In this document: one piece after another, positions 10,082 through 21,500 of the stretch | How positions within the stretch are numbered: the first letter of the stretch is position 1 | Layout: every line of letters begins with the position of its first letter | Source: Acipenser ruthenus | Lineage: Eukaryota; Chordata; Actinopteri; Acipenseriformes; Acipenseridae | NCBI RefSeq assembly: GCF_902713425.1 | Contig: NW_026708843.1 | Coordinates: 135,083-199,082, forward strand | Direction of reading: 5' to 3' | DNA length: 64,000 nt | Translations under genes and position numbers: made by a program | The notes under the pieces: model-generated | What the model was told of the DNA's origin: nothing | Database searches by the model: none | What the model saw: only the letters and a program-made list of their open reading frames with translations

Positions 10082-11909
10082 ATGGAGACTTCAAACCTGG
10101 TACCATTTAAAAAAAATAATTATTATTAAACGAGCGCTACTAATAATGGGGCAGCAGTGTGGAGTAGCGGTTAGGGCTCTGGACGCTTGATTGGAGGGTT
10201 GTGGGTTCAATCCCAGGTGGGGGACACTGCTGCTGTACCCTTGAGCAAGGTACTTTGCCTAGATTGCTCCAGTAAAAACCCAACTGTATAAATGGGGAAT
10301 TGTATGTAAAAATAATGTGATATCTTGTAACAATTGTAAGTCGCCCTGGATAAGGGCGTCTGCTAAGAAATAAATAATAATAGAGACTGCATTGACTCGC
10401 TTATAGTCAGAGGTGAAAGTATTTTAATTGTTCTTATAGATTTGATAACAACGCGCAGCTATGGACAAAAGTGTTTGCATCAGCCAGAAATGAGACAGGA
10501 TTTAAAAATAATAATAATAAATAATAAAAATACTATATGAACATAATTTATTTATTTAACCTCATGTAATCAAAAGAAACTGCAAAAAAAGTCTGTATCG
10601 CAAGTATTTCATGATAGATTGTGAAATGTCACATTTTTCTAAGTCTATGGAAAACTACAAAGCGGTGGTATGTAATCCAAGGTGTTAACTTGACATTATT
10701 CAGCAGCTTTCACTCGGTCTTACCGCTGGTGTCTGCCCAGCTTTGCTTATGGGATAAACATTCAGGTTTTGAACAACAGGCGAGCCGACTAATCCGGTGA
10801 ACAGGAGCGGCGACAATGCAGTTAAGAATGATAGTTTTGTTAGATCGTGTTTGAAAAAAACAAACAGACAGACACAACATCTGCAATTGTCTGCCTGTGT
10901 GCGTCTCTCTGTCTGTGTATCTGTGTGTGTGTGTGTCTAACTATGCATCTGTGTCTCAATCTGTGTCTGACTGTCTGTCTGTCTCTCTCTGTCCAGTGAA
11001 AGCTGCTGAATAATGTTCCCTTGTTAACATATTGAATTCCACCCCCTCTATATAGAATGAACTCCCTCAGCTTCATAGAGTCCAATGAAAGCTGCTGAAT
11101 AATGTTCCCTTGTTAACATATTGAATTCCACCCCCTCTATATAGAATGAACTCCCTCAGCTTCATAGAGTCCAATGAAAGCTGCTGAATAATGTTCCCTT
11201 GTTAACATATTGAATTCCACCCCCTCTATATAGAATGAACTCTCTCAGCTTCATAGAGTCCAATGAAAGCTGTTGAATAATGTTCCCTTGTTAACATATT
11301 GAATTCCACCCCCTCTATATAGGGCAGCAGTGTGGAGTAGTGGTTAGGGCTCTGGACTCTTGACCGGAGGGTTGTGGGTTCAATCCCCAGTGGGGGACAC
11401 TGCTGTTGTACCCTTGAGCAAGGTACTTTACCTAGATTGCTCCAGTAAAAACCCAACTGTATAAATGGGTAATTGTATGTAAAAATAATGCGATATCTGT
11501 ATAATGTGAAATAATGTATAATGTGATATCTTGTAACAATTGTAAGTCGCCCTGGATAAGGGCGTCTGCTAAGAAATAAATAATAATAATAATAATAAAT
11601 ATAGAATGAACTCCCTCAGCTTCATAGAGTCCAATGAAAGCTGCTGAATAATGTTCCCTTGTTACAGAACATAGAGGATGAATGCTTCAGTGAAACAGGA
11701 TCCCCAGCAAAGGAGGACAGGGCAGAGAGTCGGCCCCAGGTAGGGTACTAATTATACCAGACTGCAGCACGGCGAGCCTCGGTGCTGGCCCACCGAGAGG
11801 GCGGGGAGGATGGGGAATTTTTCTCGTAGCCCAATTGTTACAAGATAATGTGATATCTTGTATCAATTGTAAGTCGTCCTGGATAAGGGCGTCTGCTAAG
11901 AAATAAATA

Positions 11910-11959
<50 letters not shown>

Positions 11960-14250
11960 TAATCATAATCATAATCATAATTATAATAATAATTGTGTAT
12001 CCAGGCGCTGTCAAACATTCCGTTCACACGATGATTTGAACTTTCGCATTTCATATTTTACTACACCAAAAAAGCTGAATAAAAGGCATGGAATTTTAAT
12101 TTATTTTTTAAAGACCTTTAAAGAACCCTAAAGTTGCACAATATTTACCACAGTATGAATTATTCTGATATTAAGATCTATAATTTGCGCAAAACAACGC
12201 GGTGCAGCAGTTTGTCAGAAAGTGTATCGTGTAAAATAAATAAAGTACTTTCTTCATCTGGTGGTAAACACAATTAGAGAATGATCCGTTATATTGCTTA
12301 AAGTACAAATATATTTATCAGTGGTTAAAGAAAAGGGCTTGTAACCAGAAGGTCCCTGGTTCAAATCCCACCTCAGCCACTGACTCACTGTGTGACCCTG
12401 AGCAAGTCACTTCACCTCCTTGTGCTCCGTCTTTCGGGTGAGACGTAGTTGTAAGTGACTCTGCAGCTGATGCATAGTTCACACCCCCTAGTCTCTGTAA
12501 GTCGCCTTGGATAAAGGCGTCTGCTAAATAAAGGTGTTTGCTATATAAAATGCAGGCTATTAGTTAAGAGCAGAGATGAGTGGTTTATTTTTGGGACGGG
12601 ATAACTAAAATAGTGTATAGCAACACCATTACAATGTAGTTTATGCTAGGAACGTGTTATTTGATGTTTAATAAGCTTCCGATTAATGACTCTTACACGT
12701 GGAGTTCGTACAAAAAAATATATTTATTCACTTACCTAACACTGTAAATAAAATTGAGATATTTAAACTTCTAGGCGTCGTTGACAGTTTCCTTCAAACC
12801 CCCCTCCGTTTTGTTGGTTTTGTCCATAGGGTGTTACCTCTCCCATGCGGGTCCGGTTGTTCAGTGGGAAGAGCCACAGCATAGAGGTGAGTCCGGATGA
12901 CTCAGTGAGGAGTGTTAAAGAAGACATCGGCAGAGAAATCAACCAGAATCCGGACAAGCTGCAGCTGGTGTGCGACGGTAAAATAAAACACGCACGCACG
13001 CACGCACGCACACACAGACACACACACGTACGCACGCACGAACGCACGCACACTGACACGCACAGACATGCACACACACGCACACACACACTCTCTCACT
13101 CACATAGAGACACACACAGATAGACACACACACGCAGATACAGACACGCACAAAGAGATACACAGACACAGACGCACTGACACACACAGACACAGTCACG
13201 CACGCACGAACGCACGCACACTGACACGCACAGACATGCACACACACACAGACACACACTCTCTCAGTCACATAGAGACACACACACACACACAGATAGA
13301 CACACACGCAGATACAGACACGCACAAAGAGATACACAGACACAGACGCACTGACACACACAGACACACTGACACACACACACACAGACACACACACGCC
13401 GATACACACACACAAAGAGATACAGACACACTGACACACACACAAACTGACACACACACGCAGATACACACACACACACAAAGAGATACATGGACACACA
13501 CACACTAAGACACACTGACACACACACACACACACTCCTGGGGGGACGGACTTTGTCAAGGGAAAGCGTTTGTGAAAGCAAACAGCGAAGGTGCTTCTAG
13601 ACTTGTGATGCCGTGGTATCAAATAACATGTAAATACGATACAATATAGAAGCAGTGTTTGCCATCGTCTTCAAACTGATTATAAATGGAAGTTTTGATA
13701 ACATGTTCCACAGCTCCTTTCCATGCAGTGTGTGCGTGTGTGTTTTCTGTAGGTTCATACCTTGAGGACGAGAAGAAAATGAAGGATTGTGGGATTACGA
13801 GAGAGAAACGTCTCTCGCTCATCCGGGTAAGGAAACCTTTCTGACTCCTTGCGCACGTGGACAGCTCCGGCTTTTCAAGCTGTCCTTTACAAAGGTGCTA
13901 CCACGTGTTCATGTCGGGACACTGCGCTCTGATTGGTTAATTAATGTTCATTAAACAATTAATAACACCAAAACCCCAAACCTGAGGTCAGTATCCTATA
14001 CCACAGCCATTACACATCTAAAGTAGCTCATGTTTGGCAGCGAATAAGCGTTTTTTTGTTATTTTAAGAAAATAAAAAAACTGACCGGAGGTGCCGACTT
14101 CCTGAGTTGTCCTGACAGGGACATTTCGTGGTACCTTTTGTAGGCGCCGCGGTGCATTCTGGTAAATGTAGTCCTGCTGTGAAAGGTGCCTCAGACAGGT
14201 AAAAACAATATTAAAAAGAGGTGTAGTTCCAGCTTAATAAGCAGCATACA

Positions 14251-14311
<61 letters not shown>

Positions 14312-17300
14312 TAGTAGTATTAAAGGGTTCATAAGGACCTTTTTATTTTATTTTTCATTATTATTATTATTATTTATTTCTTAGCAGACGCCCTTATCCA
14401 GGGCGACTTACAATCGTAAGCAAATACATTTCAAGTGTTACAGTACAAGTAATACAATAAGAGCAAGAAATACAATAACTTTTGTTCAAGTGTGACAAAC
14501 CACAATTCAATAATACAGCAGATAATAGTGATAGTTACATCAGGGTATGATTAAATAGTGATAGTTACATCAGGATATGATTAAATACAAAATACTACAG
14601 GTTAAACACTTGACAGATTACAGTATTCTGAAGTACAGGATTAAATGCAGTAAAATAGGGGGCAGATAAGAGCAAAATAAAGCACATTTACATGAAGGGT
14701 GATAGTGTCCCAGGATACAAACAGAGGAGTTCTACAGGTGCTCTTTGAAGAGGTGAGTCTTAAGGAGGCGCCGGAATGTGGTCAGGGACTGGGCAGTCCT
14801 GACATCTGTAGGAAGGTCATTCCACCACTGCGGAGCAAGGGTGGAGAAGGAGCGGGCTCTGGAGGCAGGGGAGCGTAGCGGAGGTAGAGCTAGTCTTCTA
14901 GTGCAGGCGGATAGTTGCTACAACTATTGATGTAAGGTGTGTGTATTGTTTTAATTATTATTTTTTTACATTTTGACCACTTTTTAAACATTTAAATTGC
15001 ATTCCCTGCCTCAAGATGGCTTCCCATGTACCCGCATGGACTTCTCAGAACTACATTTCCCATCATCCTCCTGCTCACATATGGATTTACCAGGGAGCAG
15101 GAGGATGATGGGAAATGGAGTTCTGAGAGGTCCATGCGGGTACATGGGAAGCCATCTTGGGGCAGGGAATGCAATTTAAAAATGTAAAAAAAGTGTGCAA
15201 AATGTAAACCCCCCCCCAAAATTAAAACAATACACGCACCTTACACAAACAGTTGTAGCAACACATGGGAACATGTAACACGCAAGTAAGTCGCCTTGGA
15301 TAATGGTGTCCCTTTAAGTTGAAAAGCCTGAAGTTTGAAAGGATTTCCTCATTAAATGCATCCTAACTCTGCATAATAAAATCAAGGGAAGTAATGTTAA
15401 AACTCTACAATGCATTAGTAAGACCTCACCTAGAATATTGTGTTCAGTTCAGGCATGTCGTATGCAGACAGGCTAAAAGAATTGAATCTATTCAGTCTTG
15501 AACAAACGCGACGATCTGATTCAAGCATTCAAAATCCTAAAAGGTATAGACAATGTCAACCCAGGGGACCTGAAAAAAGAAACAAGGACCAGGGGTCATA
15601 AATGGAGATTAGATAAAGGGGCATTCAGAACAGAAAATAGGAGGCACTTTTTTACACAGAGAATTGTGAGGGTCTGGAACCAACTCCCCAGTAATGTTGT
15701 TGAAGCTGACACCCTGGGATCCTTCAAGAAGCTGCTTGATGAGATTCTGGGATCAATAAGCTACTAACAACCAAACGAGCAAGACGGGCTGAATGGCCTC
15801 CTCTCGTTTATAAACTTTCTTATGTTCTTATGTTCTAATAACATTGTAATGATGTGTGAGCACGCATGTATTTACTCAGTAACTGCAATGCAAACACACA
15901 GTCGTTCGAGACTCTTAATGGAAAGTGTTTCTCCAGGATTCTCTGTTTGACTTCAATGTGTTTTTTCCCCCTCTATCCCAGTCTTCCTCATTCATAAACA
16001 AACAGACAGAATTTCCGTTGTTCAGAGTCAAAATCCGATTCGACGGGAGAGATCGTGAAATGGATGTGAACCCAAGACACTGCGTCTCGCAAGTCAAGCA
16101 AGAGATCTGCAAAGAGACGGGCAAAGACGAGAAGAAGATGCTGCTTCTATTCGAAGTGTCGCAAACCACAAACTGTGAGCCTGTTTCTGAAGCGGAGTTA
16201 AACTGTCATTAGCCTCTAATGTTAATTGAATTCTGGGGATTCCACAGGGAGAGTCACACAGTCAGGGGGGCGCAGGGGTCCCCGAGGGTCTCCCCTGGTA
16301 AAGGCACGGCCGCGTGGTGTGCAGGGGGGAAGTCACACAGTCAGGAGAGTGCAGGGGTCCCCGAGGGTCTCCCCTGGTAAAGGCACGGTCGCGTGGTGTG
16401 CAGGGGGGAAGTCACACAGTCAGGGGAGCGCAGGGGTCCCCGAGGGACTCCCCTGGTAAAGGCACGGCCGCGTGGTGTGCAGGGGGGAAGTCACACAGTC
16501 AGGGGAGCGCAGGGGTCCCCGAGGGTCTCCCCTGGTAAAGGCACGGCCGCGTGGTGTGCAGGGGGGAAGTCACACAGTCAGGGGAGCGCAGGGGTCCCCG
16601 AGGGTCTCCCCTGGTAAAGGCACGGCCGCGTGGTGTGCAGGGGGGAAGTCACACAGTCAGGAGAGTGCAGGGGTCCCCGAGGGTCTCCCCTGGTAAAGGC
16701 ACGGTCGCGTGGTGTGCAGGGGGGAAGTCACACAGTCAGGGGAGCGCAGGGGTCCCCGAGGGACTCCCCTGGTAAAGGCACGGCCGCGTGGTGTGCAGGG
16801 GGGAGTCGCACAGTCAGGGGAGCGCAGGGGTCCCCGAGGGTCTCCCCTGGTAAAGGCACGGCCGCGTGGTTTGCAGGGGGGGGAGTCACACAGTCAGGGG
16901 AGCTCGTATCATAACATATGTAACATCTCCTTTCTCCCCTTTTTCTTTTACAGGTTCCTCCGGAGACCCCTGTCCGAACTCAGGTAATATACATCGATGG
17001 GAAACACTTTGTATTGAGTCTCTTATTGCTGTGTGTTTGTATAACACATGCTGAGTAAATACACGCCTGCCTAGACAGCATTGCAATGTTATTATGCAGT
17101 GCCACGATGCACTTAACTCTGACCCCCATCCTTTTGTAATACACATATCCTGCAAAAAATATTTCTACTTCCGTTAGGACATATAGATATTTCCAGCGTC
17201 CTGTGTTTGAGGACAGCTCCGGTGAGACTCGGTGTTCCTGTAATCACAGTGGTGACATTTCACACCGGCTCTGAAGCTCTCAACACAAAAGAAAGCAGAG

Positions 17301-17768
17301 TCGCTTTCTCATCACTGCGGGGGGTGGGGGGGTGGGGGGTGGGGGGTGGGAGGGGAAGGGGGGGAATAAAGGATCATCTTTAGACTTCCGTTTCTTATTT
17401 CATATCTAGGCAGCATGATAGCATGTGAAGGGATGTATTATATTTGCAGAATGAATAACAGTTCTGTTGAGGCTAAGCTTGTGCGGTTAACAAAACCATA
17501 GATGCAGTTCAAGAGAAAATTTAAAACGATCCAAAAAAAAAAAAAAAATTGCACAGCAGCCCCTCCCTCAAATGAGGACACAGGCACTTAATGGGTTAAT
17601 GATATGGAGTGTAATAAAGGAATCCGCTAAGCCGTCTGGTTAGACCAAAGTGTGTGCTACATATGGTAGTTGTCTATTTTTTTTGCCTCCCCCTCCCTTA
17701 TTTGAAATCTAACATGTCTGCTGATGCGTTTTTGTTTTTTTTAAGAGTTTATCGTCTTGGAGGAACAC

Positions 17769-17841
<73 letters not shown>

Positions 17842-17941
17842 TGTCTTTTTAGACGTTATCGTCTTGGAGGAACACAAGAAGATTGAGGAATACGACATCA
17901 ATCAAGGAAGTGTGATCCGTCTCGTTAGGAAAACAGACTAG
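10082..17941 (+). CDS. FAT10 (ubiquitin D)-like protein with tandem ubiquitin folds
   Basis: Exons: 10082-10099 (METSNL), 12830-12977, 13753-13826, 15982-16174, an optional 30-nt exon 16954-16983, and 17853-17941 with TAG. All phases agree, giving 173 residues without and 183 with the small exon; human FAT10 has 165. The first ubiquitin fold runs from [15 protein letters not shown] to [11 protein letters not shown] linker ending EFPLF leads into the second ([15 protein letters not shown] to [11 protein letters not shown]). Human FAT10 has a similar ELPLF link, and two folds in series point to that family, in which the protein is an interferon-induced tag for proteasomal destruction. Unlike human FAT10 it ends without Gly-Gly, so conjugation is doubtful. 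The last intron carries an (AAT)n tract flanked by a copied piece of the final exon. The start exon is the least certain. Confidence 0.75.
10147..10383 (+). mobile_element. tRNA-derived SINE, family I
   Basis: Forward copy starting 'gggcagcagtgtggagtag', with B-box 'gggttcaatcc' and L2-type tail ending in AAT repeats. It sits in intron 1 of the FAT10-like gene. Confidence 0.9.
10455..11660 (+). mobile_element. Tc1-like MITE carrying a 91-bp tandem array, split by a SINE
   Basis: A terminal-type sequence 'agctatggacaaaagtg' plus 'tttgcatca' at 10457-10482 resembles Tc1/mariner ends. 10995-11330 and 11600-11660 hold about four and a half 91-bp units ('cagcttcatagagtccaatg' with 'ttgttaacatattgaattcc'). 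A family I SINE at 11322-11600 interrupts one unit. Confidence 0.6.
11322..11600 (+). mobile_element. tRNA-derived SINE, family I
   Basis: Forward copy inserted in the 91-bp array between 'cccctctatata' and 'aatatagaatgaac'. A short internal duplication of 'tgatatctt' DNA lies near 11495-11530. Confidence 0.9.
11838..11960 (+). mobile_element. SINE or LINE L2-type tail with (AAT)n
   Basis: Only the shared 3' tail is present ('gtcctggataagggcgtctg'), followed by AAT and ATC-type triplets. Confidence 0.8.
12312..12535 (+). mobile_element. tRNA-derived SINE, family II (V-SINE-like)
   Basis: Head 'cagtggttaaag' with B-box 'ggttcaaatccc', middle 'cttgtgctccgtctttcggg', and tail 'gccttggataaaggcgtctg'. 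It differs from family I in head and body but shares the L2-type tail. Other copies: 39966, 40390, 50984 and 54840. Confidence 0.85.
12985..13540. repeat. (CA)n-rich microsatellite
   Basis: About 550 bp of CA with CACG, GACA and AGATA interruptions, and a roughly 210-bp block repeated twice. It lies in the intron splitting the first ubiquitin fold. Confidence 0.95.
14146..14178 (-). promoter_or_regulatory. ZNF143/STAF-type motif
   Basis: The minus strand reads 'actacatttaccagaatgca' followed by ccgcgg. This matches the known ACTACAnnTCCCAGAATGCA binding motif of ZNF143 at nearly all positions. It is intronic, so any role is unknown. Confidence 0.5.
14349..14911 (-). mobile_element. L2-like LINE fragment
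   Basis: Same 3' UTR and end of ORF2 as 6384-7187 but shorter, cut at 14911 where a foldback element begins. (ATT)n precedes it at 14252-14310. Confidence 0.85.
14914..15262. mobile_element. Foldback element, about 170-bp inverted arms
   Basis: The left arm (14914 to about 15083) and right arm (about 15095 to 15262) are near-perfect reverse complements. They start 'gttgctacaact' and end 'agttgtagcaac', with inner arms 'gcattccctgcctcaagatg' and 'catcttggggcagggaatgc'. It is either a MITE or a hairpin-forming repeat. Confidence 0.85.
15393..15838 (+). mobile_element. CR1-like LINE 3' fragment (internally deleted)
   Basis: Codes for the C-terminal reverse-transcriptase tail of CR1-type elements ([26 protein letters not shown]), then the end 'gaatggcctcctctcg' and a 'ttatgttct' repeat tail. 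Compared with 62435-62950, about 80 bp after 'gtgttcagttc' is missing. Confidence 0.8.
16250..16905 (+). repeat. 79-bp GC-rich tandem repeat (8-9 units)
   Basis: Units begin 'gtcacacagtcagggg' and contain 'ggggtccccgagggtctccc' and 'gtgtgcagggggg'. It is far more GC-rich than its surroundings and lies in the FAT10-like intron just before the optional 30-nt exon. The G-runs could form G-quadruplexes. Confidence 0.95.
17749..17877 (+). repeat. Copied exon start flanking (AAT)n
   Basis: The 22-bp piece running from 'ttatcgtcttggagg' to 'aacacaa' occurs at 17749-17770 and again at 17856-17877 (real exon start), with (AAT)n between them. The upstream words 'aacatgtct' are also doubled. The first copy has an acceptor-like 'tttttttaag' and could act as a decoy splice site. 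Confidence 0.85.
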
Positions 17942-18059
17942 GAGACAAAGTGAATTAAAAACACAGAGAGGATTTGAATAACACCCGCGATCTTATATAT
18001 AAACTGATTTCACTGTGTTCTGTAACTGCTAGTATCTGTAATGTGATACCTTCTAATAA

Positions 18060-18600
18060 CTGGATAAAGATGTCTGCTAATAAATGGATATATATCTCTT
18101 AATATATAAATAAGATAGTTTGTCTGTCCCTCTGTTTCGTTCTGCATTCAGACCCTTATGGAAGAGGGTTAGTATTTTTGTTTCCAGACCTCATGTGCTG
18201 CTCTGGATTTACAGCAGCTCTCGTATTTGCTTCACACTCTCCTCTGCTTGTAGAGTTTGTGCTTGTTGGGTTCAGATCGCTCCCTTGCATTCAGTATTAA
18301 GATCATCTAATGTACCCCAATCCAATTACCTCTCTTCAAAGACCACTACACAGGAAACTACTGTTATTACCGTTATTATTAAAACAAACACGCAAACAAA
18401 AAACTTGTATGCAATATCCTTTATTTTATTTAGATTTGTATTTTAAAAATACATTTGATAAGGGATGTACACGTGGACACACACAAACACACACATGCTA
18501 TCACAGGACATTAAGCAGCTAATTTGGTTTTAAAAACCATTAGATTTTACCATTGATATGAACATTGCACACAGCTGGATAATTATGCAGTTTTGCACAG
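18060..18600. other. Intergenic DNA, nothing recognised
   Basis: Downstream of the FAT10-like gene. No exon or named repeat seen. Confidence 0.4.
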
Positions 18601-18602
18601 CT

Positions 18603-19115
18603 CTCTGTGCTTTACAATGCTTCCCTATGCTTTACCAGACCTCTGTGCTTTGCAATGCTTCCCTATGCTTTACCAGACCTCTCTGTGCTTTGCAATGCTT
18701 CCCTATGCTTTACCAGACCTCTCTGTGCTTTACAATGCTTCCCTATGCTTTACCACACCTCTCTGTGCTTTACAATGCTTCCCTATGCTTTACCAGACCT
18801 CTCTGTGCTTTACAATGCTTCCCTATGCTTTACCAGACCTCTCTGTGCTTTACAATGCTTCCCTATGCTTTACCAGACCTCTCTGTGCTTTACAATGCTT
18901 CCCTATGCTTTACCAGACCTCTCTGTGCTTTACAATGCTTCCCTATGCTTTATCAGACCTCTCTGTGCTTTACAATGCTTCCCTATGCTTTACCAGACCT
19001 ATCTGTGCTTTACAATGCTTCCCTATGCTTTACCAGACCTCTCTGTGCTTTACAATGCTTCCCTATGCTTTATCAGACCTCTCTGTGCTTTACAATGCTT
19101 CTCTGTGTTTTACAA
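18603..19115 (+). repeat. 40-bp minisatellite array C (about 13 units)
   Basis: Same unit as the other arrays, forward orientation, with one unit near the left end lacking two bases of ctct. Confidence 0.95.
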
Positions 19116-19427
19116 TGCCCACCTTTGCCTCCTCGTGTTTATACCAGCGGCCGAGCGACGACTCTGCTGTCTTTAAATAAAAAGCGCTTTTTTTCTGGGT
19201 CGTTTCGCCTTTTGTGGTGTAAATAAAAAACAAAAAAAGACTAATTATCTTCCTCATCCTAAAATATATCGTGACAGAACATTCAGTTCATGAAAACAGG
19301 AAATCGTTTTGTATATAGAGTTTTTTTTTTCTTCATACGAGTTCATCATCGTTTTGGAAGCTGATATAATTCTCGTCTGTCATAAAAAAAAAAAAAAAAC
19401 CTTATTTGCATTTCCACGTCCGCTGCA

Positions 19428-21167
19428 CTATCGCATTAAATAGGAGTTCTTCCGTTTCAGCAGGGATGTCTTGTGGTTTTTGTAGCGTTGGATCAGGTTG
19501 ACTTGACTCCCTCTTCGGATCCCACAGTCCTGGATCCTCTTCTCATCCTCCAGGATGCAACCTTCGATCAAAACACACGAACACACACTCAATATATATC
19601 ATTGTACGTTATAATAGTCGCAGCTAAGGAAATACAGTTCAAACTAGACTGATCCCAGAGTTCAAAGGAATGAGCTGTGAGGATTGAGTTTAATCTATCG
19701 AGTAAGAATCAAAGGGAGGAGAGGAGTTACTATGAGCTTGATCAGCCCCCAGTGTGTCTCGGTAACAAGCTCAGGTGTGTCTTATTATTAAGCTCATAGC
19801 AAAACCAGGACTGGATCACACTGTACGCTGGTGTAACAGGGGAGCTGTTTTACCATCAAAGACCATCATCAGGTCCTCAGGTTTCCTCTCAATCTGCTTG
19901 CTCATTATTGTGGTCACGTTGAACACAGTGTCTGCTGTGTCGATGTCCATCGGTCGACATTTACCATCAAACGTCCGGATGGTCACGTGAATCTGGAACA
20001 CAAAATAAAACAAGGATTGATCTTCTAGAACTCTTTAGAAGAGTAAAAACAAAGAAATACTGATTTATGGAATTATTTGTCGGTTATCTGCAGTTACAAT
20101 ATAATTCCAGTCCAGTCTAGTGATATTAAACTGCAGTTACAATGTAATTCCAGTCCAGTCTAGTGATATTAAACTGCAGTTACAATGTAATTCCAGTCCA
20201 GTCTAGTGATATTAAACTGCAGTTACAATGTAATTCCAGTCCAGTCCAGTCTAGTGATATTAAACTGCAGTTACAATGTAATTCCAGTCCAGTCTAGTCT
20301 AGTGATATTAAACTGCAGTTACAATGTAATTCCAGTCCAGTCTAGTCTAGTGATATTAAACTGCAGTTACAATGTAATTCCAGTCCAGTCTAGTCTAGTG
20401 ATATTAAACTGCAGTTACAATGTAATTCCAGTCCAGTCTAGTCTAGTGATATTAAACTGCAGTTACAATGTAATTCCAGTCCAGTCTAGTCTAGTGATAT
20501 TAAACTGCAGTTACAATGTAATTCCAGTCCAGTCTAGTCTAGTGATATTAAACTGCAGTTACAATGTAATTCCAGTCCAGTCTAGTGATATTAAACTGCA
20601 GTTACAATGTAATTCCAGTCCAGTCTAGTGATATTAAACTGCAGTTACAATGTAATTCCAGTCCAGTCTAGTGATATTAAACTGCAGTTACAATGTAATT
20701 CCAGTCCAGTCTAGTCTAGTGATATTAAACTGCAGTTACAATGTAATTCCAGTCCAGTCTAGTCTAGTGATATTAAACTGCAGTTACAATGTAATTCCAG
20801 TCCAGTCTAGTGATATTAAACTGCAGTTACAATGTAATTCCAGTCCAGTCTAGTCAAGTGATATTAAACTGCAGTTACAGTGCAGGGATGGGAATCAGAC
20901 TCCCGCTGCACAGCAGTGTGATCCAGTCCTGGTTTCACTAGGAGTTTAATAATAAGACACACCTGAGCTTGTTAGCTAGACACACTGGGGCTGATCAAAC
21001 TGGTAGTAAAACCTGGACTGGGTGACACTGCTGTGGGATAGGAGTCTTATTACCATCCCTGGAAACAGCCATAGAGAATGGTGCAGAACACAGACACACT
21101 ATATAGAAAATATCTTTGTAGAAACTGAAAAGGGACTTACCACCACACTTGTGTCTGTAGAAGTCAT
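19428..21167 (-). CDS. Small single ubiquitin-fold protein (99 residues)
   Basis: Three minus-strand exons: 21141-21167 (MTSTDTSVV), 19854-19992 and 19428-19561 ending in TAG. Joins are phase 0 then phase 1 and in frame. The fold runs from IHVTIRTFDGKCRPMDI through PEDLMMVFDGCILEDEKRI to GIRRGSQVNLIQRY, the usual ubiquitin order with the central LEDEK turn. A basic tail (KNHKTSLLKRKNSYLMR) replaces the Gly-Gly end, so it should not be conjugated like ubiquitin. It resembles one fold of the FAT10-like gene next door and may derive from it. Intron 1 holds a 47-bp minisatellite. Its first exon and promoter are duplicated at about 5.5-7.7 kb. It diverges from the GTPase gene, 2.2 kb away. Expression is unproven. 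Confidence 0.7.
19735..19842 (+). mobile_element. Inverted-terminal-repeat element, partial
   Basis: Half copy ('gatcagcccccagtgtgtct' to 'aaaaccaggactggatcaca') lying about a dozen bases from the donor of the second exon of the small ubiquitin-like gene. Confidence 0.6.
20095..20880 (+). repeat. 39-49 bp minisatellite, second array (about 17 units)
   Basis: Same unit as 5500-5905, with variable numbers of tccag/tctag blocks. It lies in intron 1 of the small ubiquitin-like gene. Confidence 0.95.
20879..21052 (-). mobile_element. Inverted-terminal-repeat element (about 180 bp)
   Basis: Copy between the minisatellite and the first exon, positionally equivalent to 5906-6068. Confidence 0.65.
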
Positions 21168-21209
21168 CTCAGATCGCTTCCAATCCTGCTGGTGCAGCGG
21201 CAGTGAAGA

Positions 21210-21500
21210 GACGGGAGATGAAGTGGAGCAGCGGCTAGCTGGAGTTAGTATAGACCTCTTTAACGTTGGAAACCCCGCCCCTTCTCTCACCCGCCCCTCC
21301 CACTCTCACTTTCTCTCTCCCTTCTCTTCTCCCTAGCCCCTCCCACTCCCCACCTCCCCCCGCTGTCTAGCCCCTCCCACTCCTCATTCGCTCTGTTTCA
21401 AAGTGAAGGGATTCCCCCTCTTAATTTTTTTCTGTTGCTTCGGGCCGTCAAATCTCCGTAGCTATGGAAACGCAAAAGTACCCAACATTCCCCAACGTTT
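21210..21500 (-). promoter_or_regulatory. Likely promoter region of the small ubiquitin-like gene
   Basis: GC-rich DNA just upstream of the first exon with several CCCCTCCC/CCGCCC boxes (GC-box-like). It also has the block 'gggccgtcaaatctccgtag' that is preserved in the duplicated copy near 7225-7245. No TATA box or clear interferon element was found. Confidence 0.4.

Noticed and set aside
10147-10230. tRNA gene from A- and B-box sequence
   Set aside because: The boxes belong to the head of a SINE repeated over a dozen times; no foldable cloverleaf seen.
12845-13622. Cys/Val and Thr/His frames through 13.0-13.5 kb
   Set aside because: (CA)n translation; the only real coding here is 12830-12977.
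16226-16987. Staggered 74-codon frames in the 79-bp repeat
   Set aside because: They follow the repeat period and restart every 79 bp; intronic tandem repeat.
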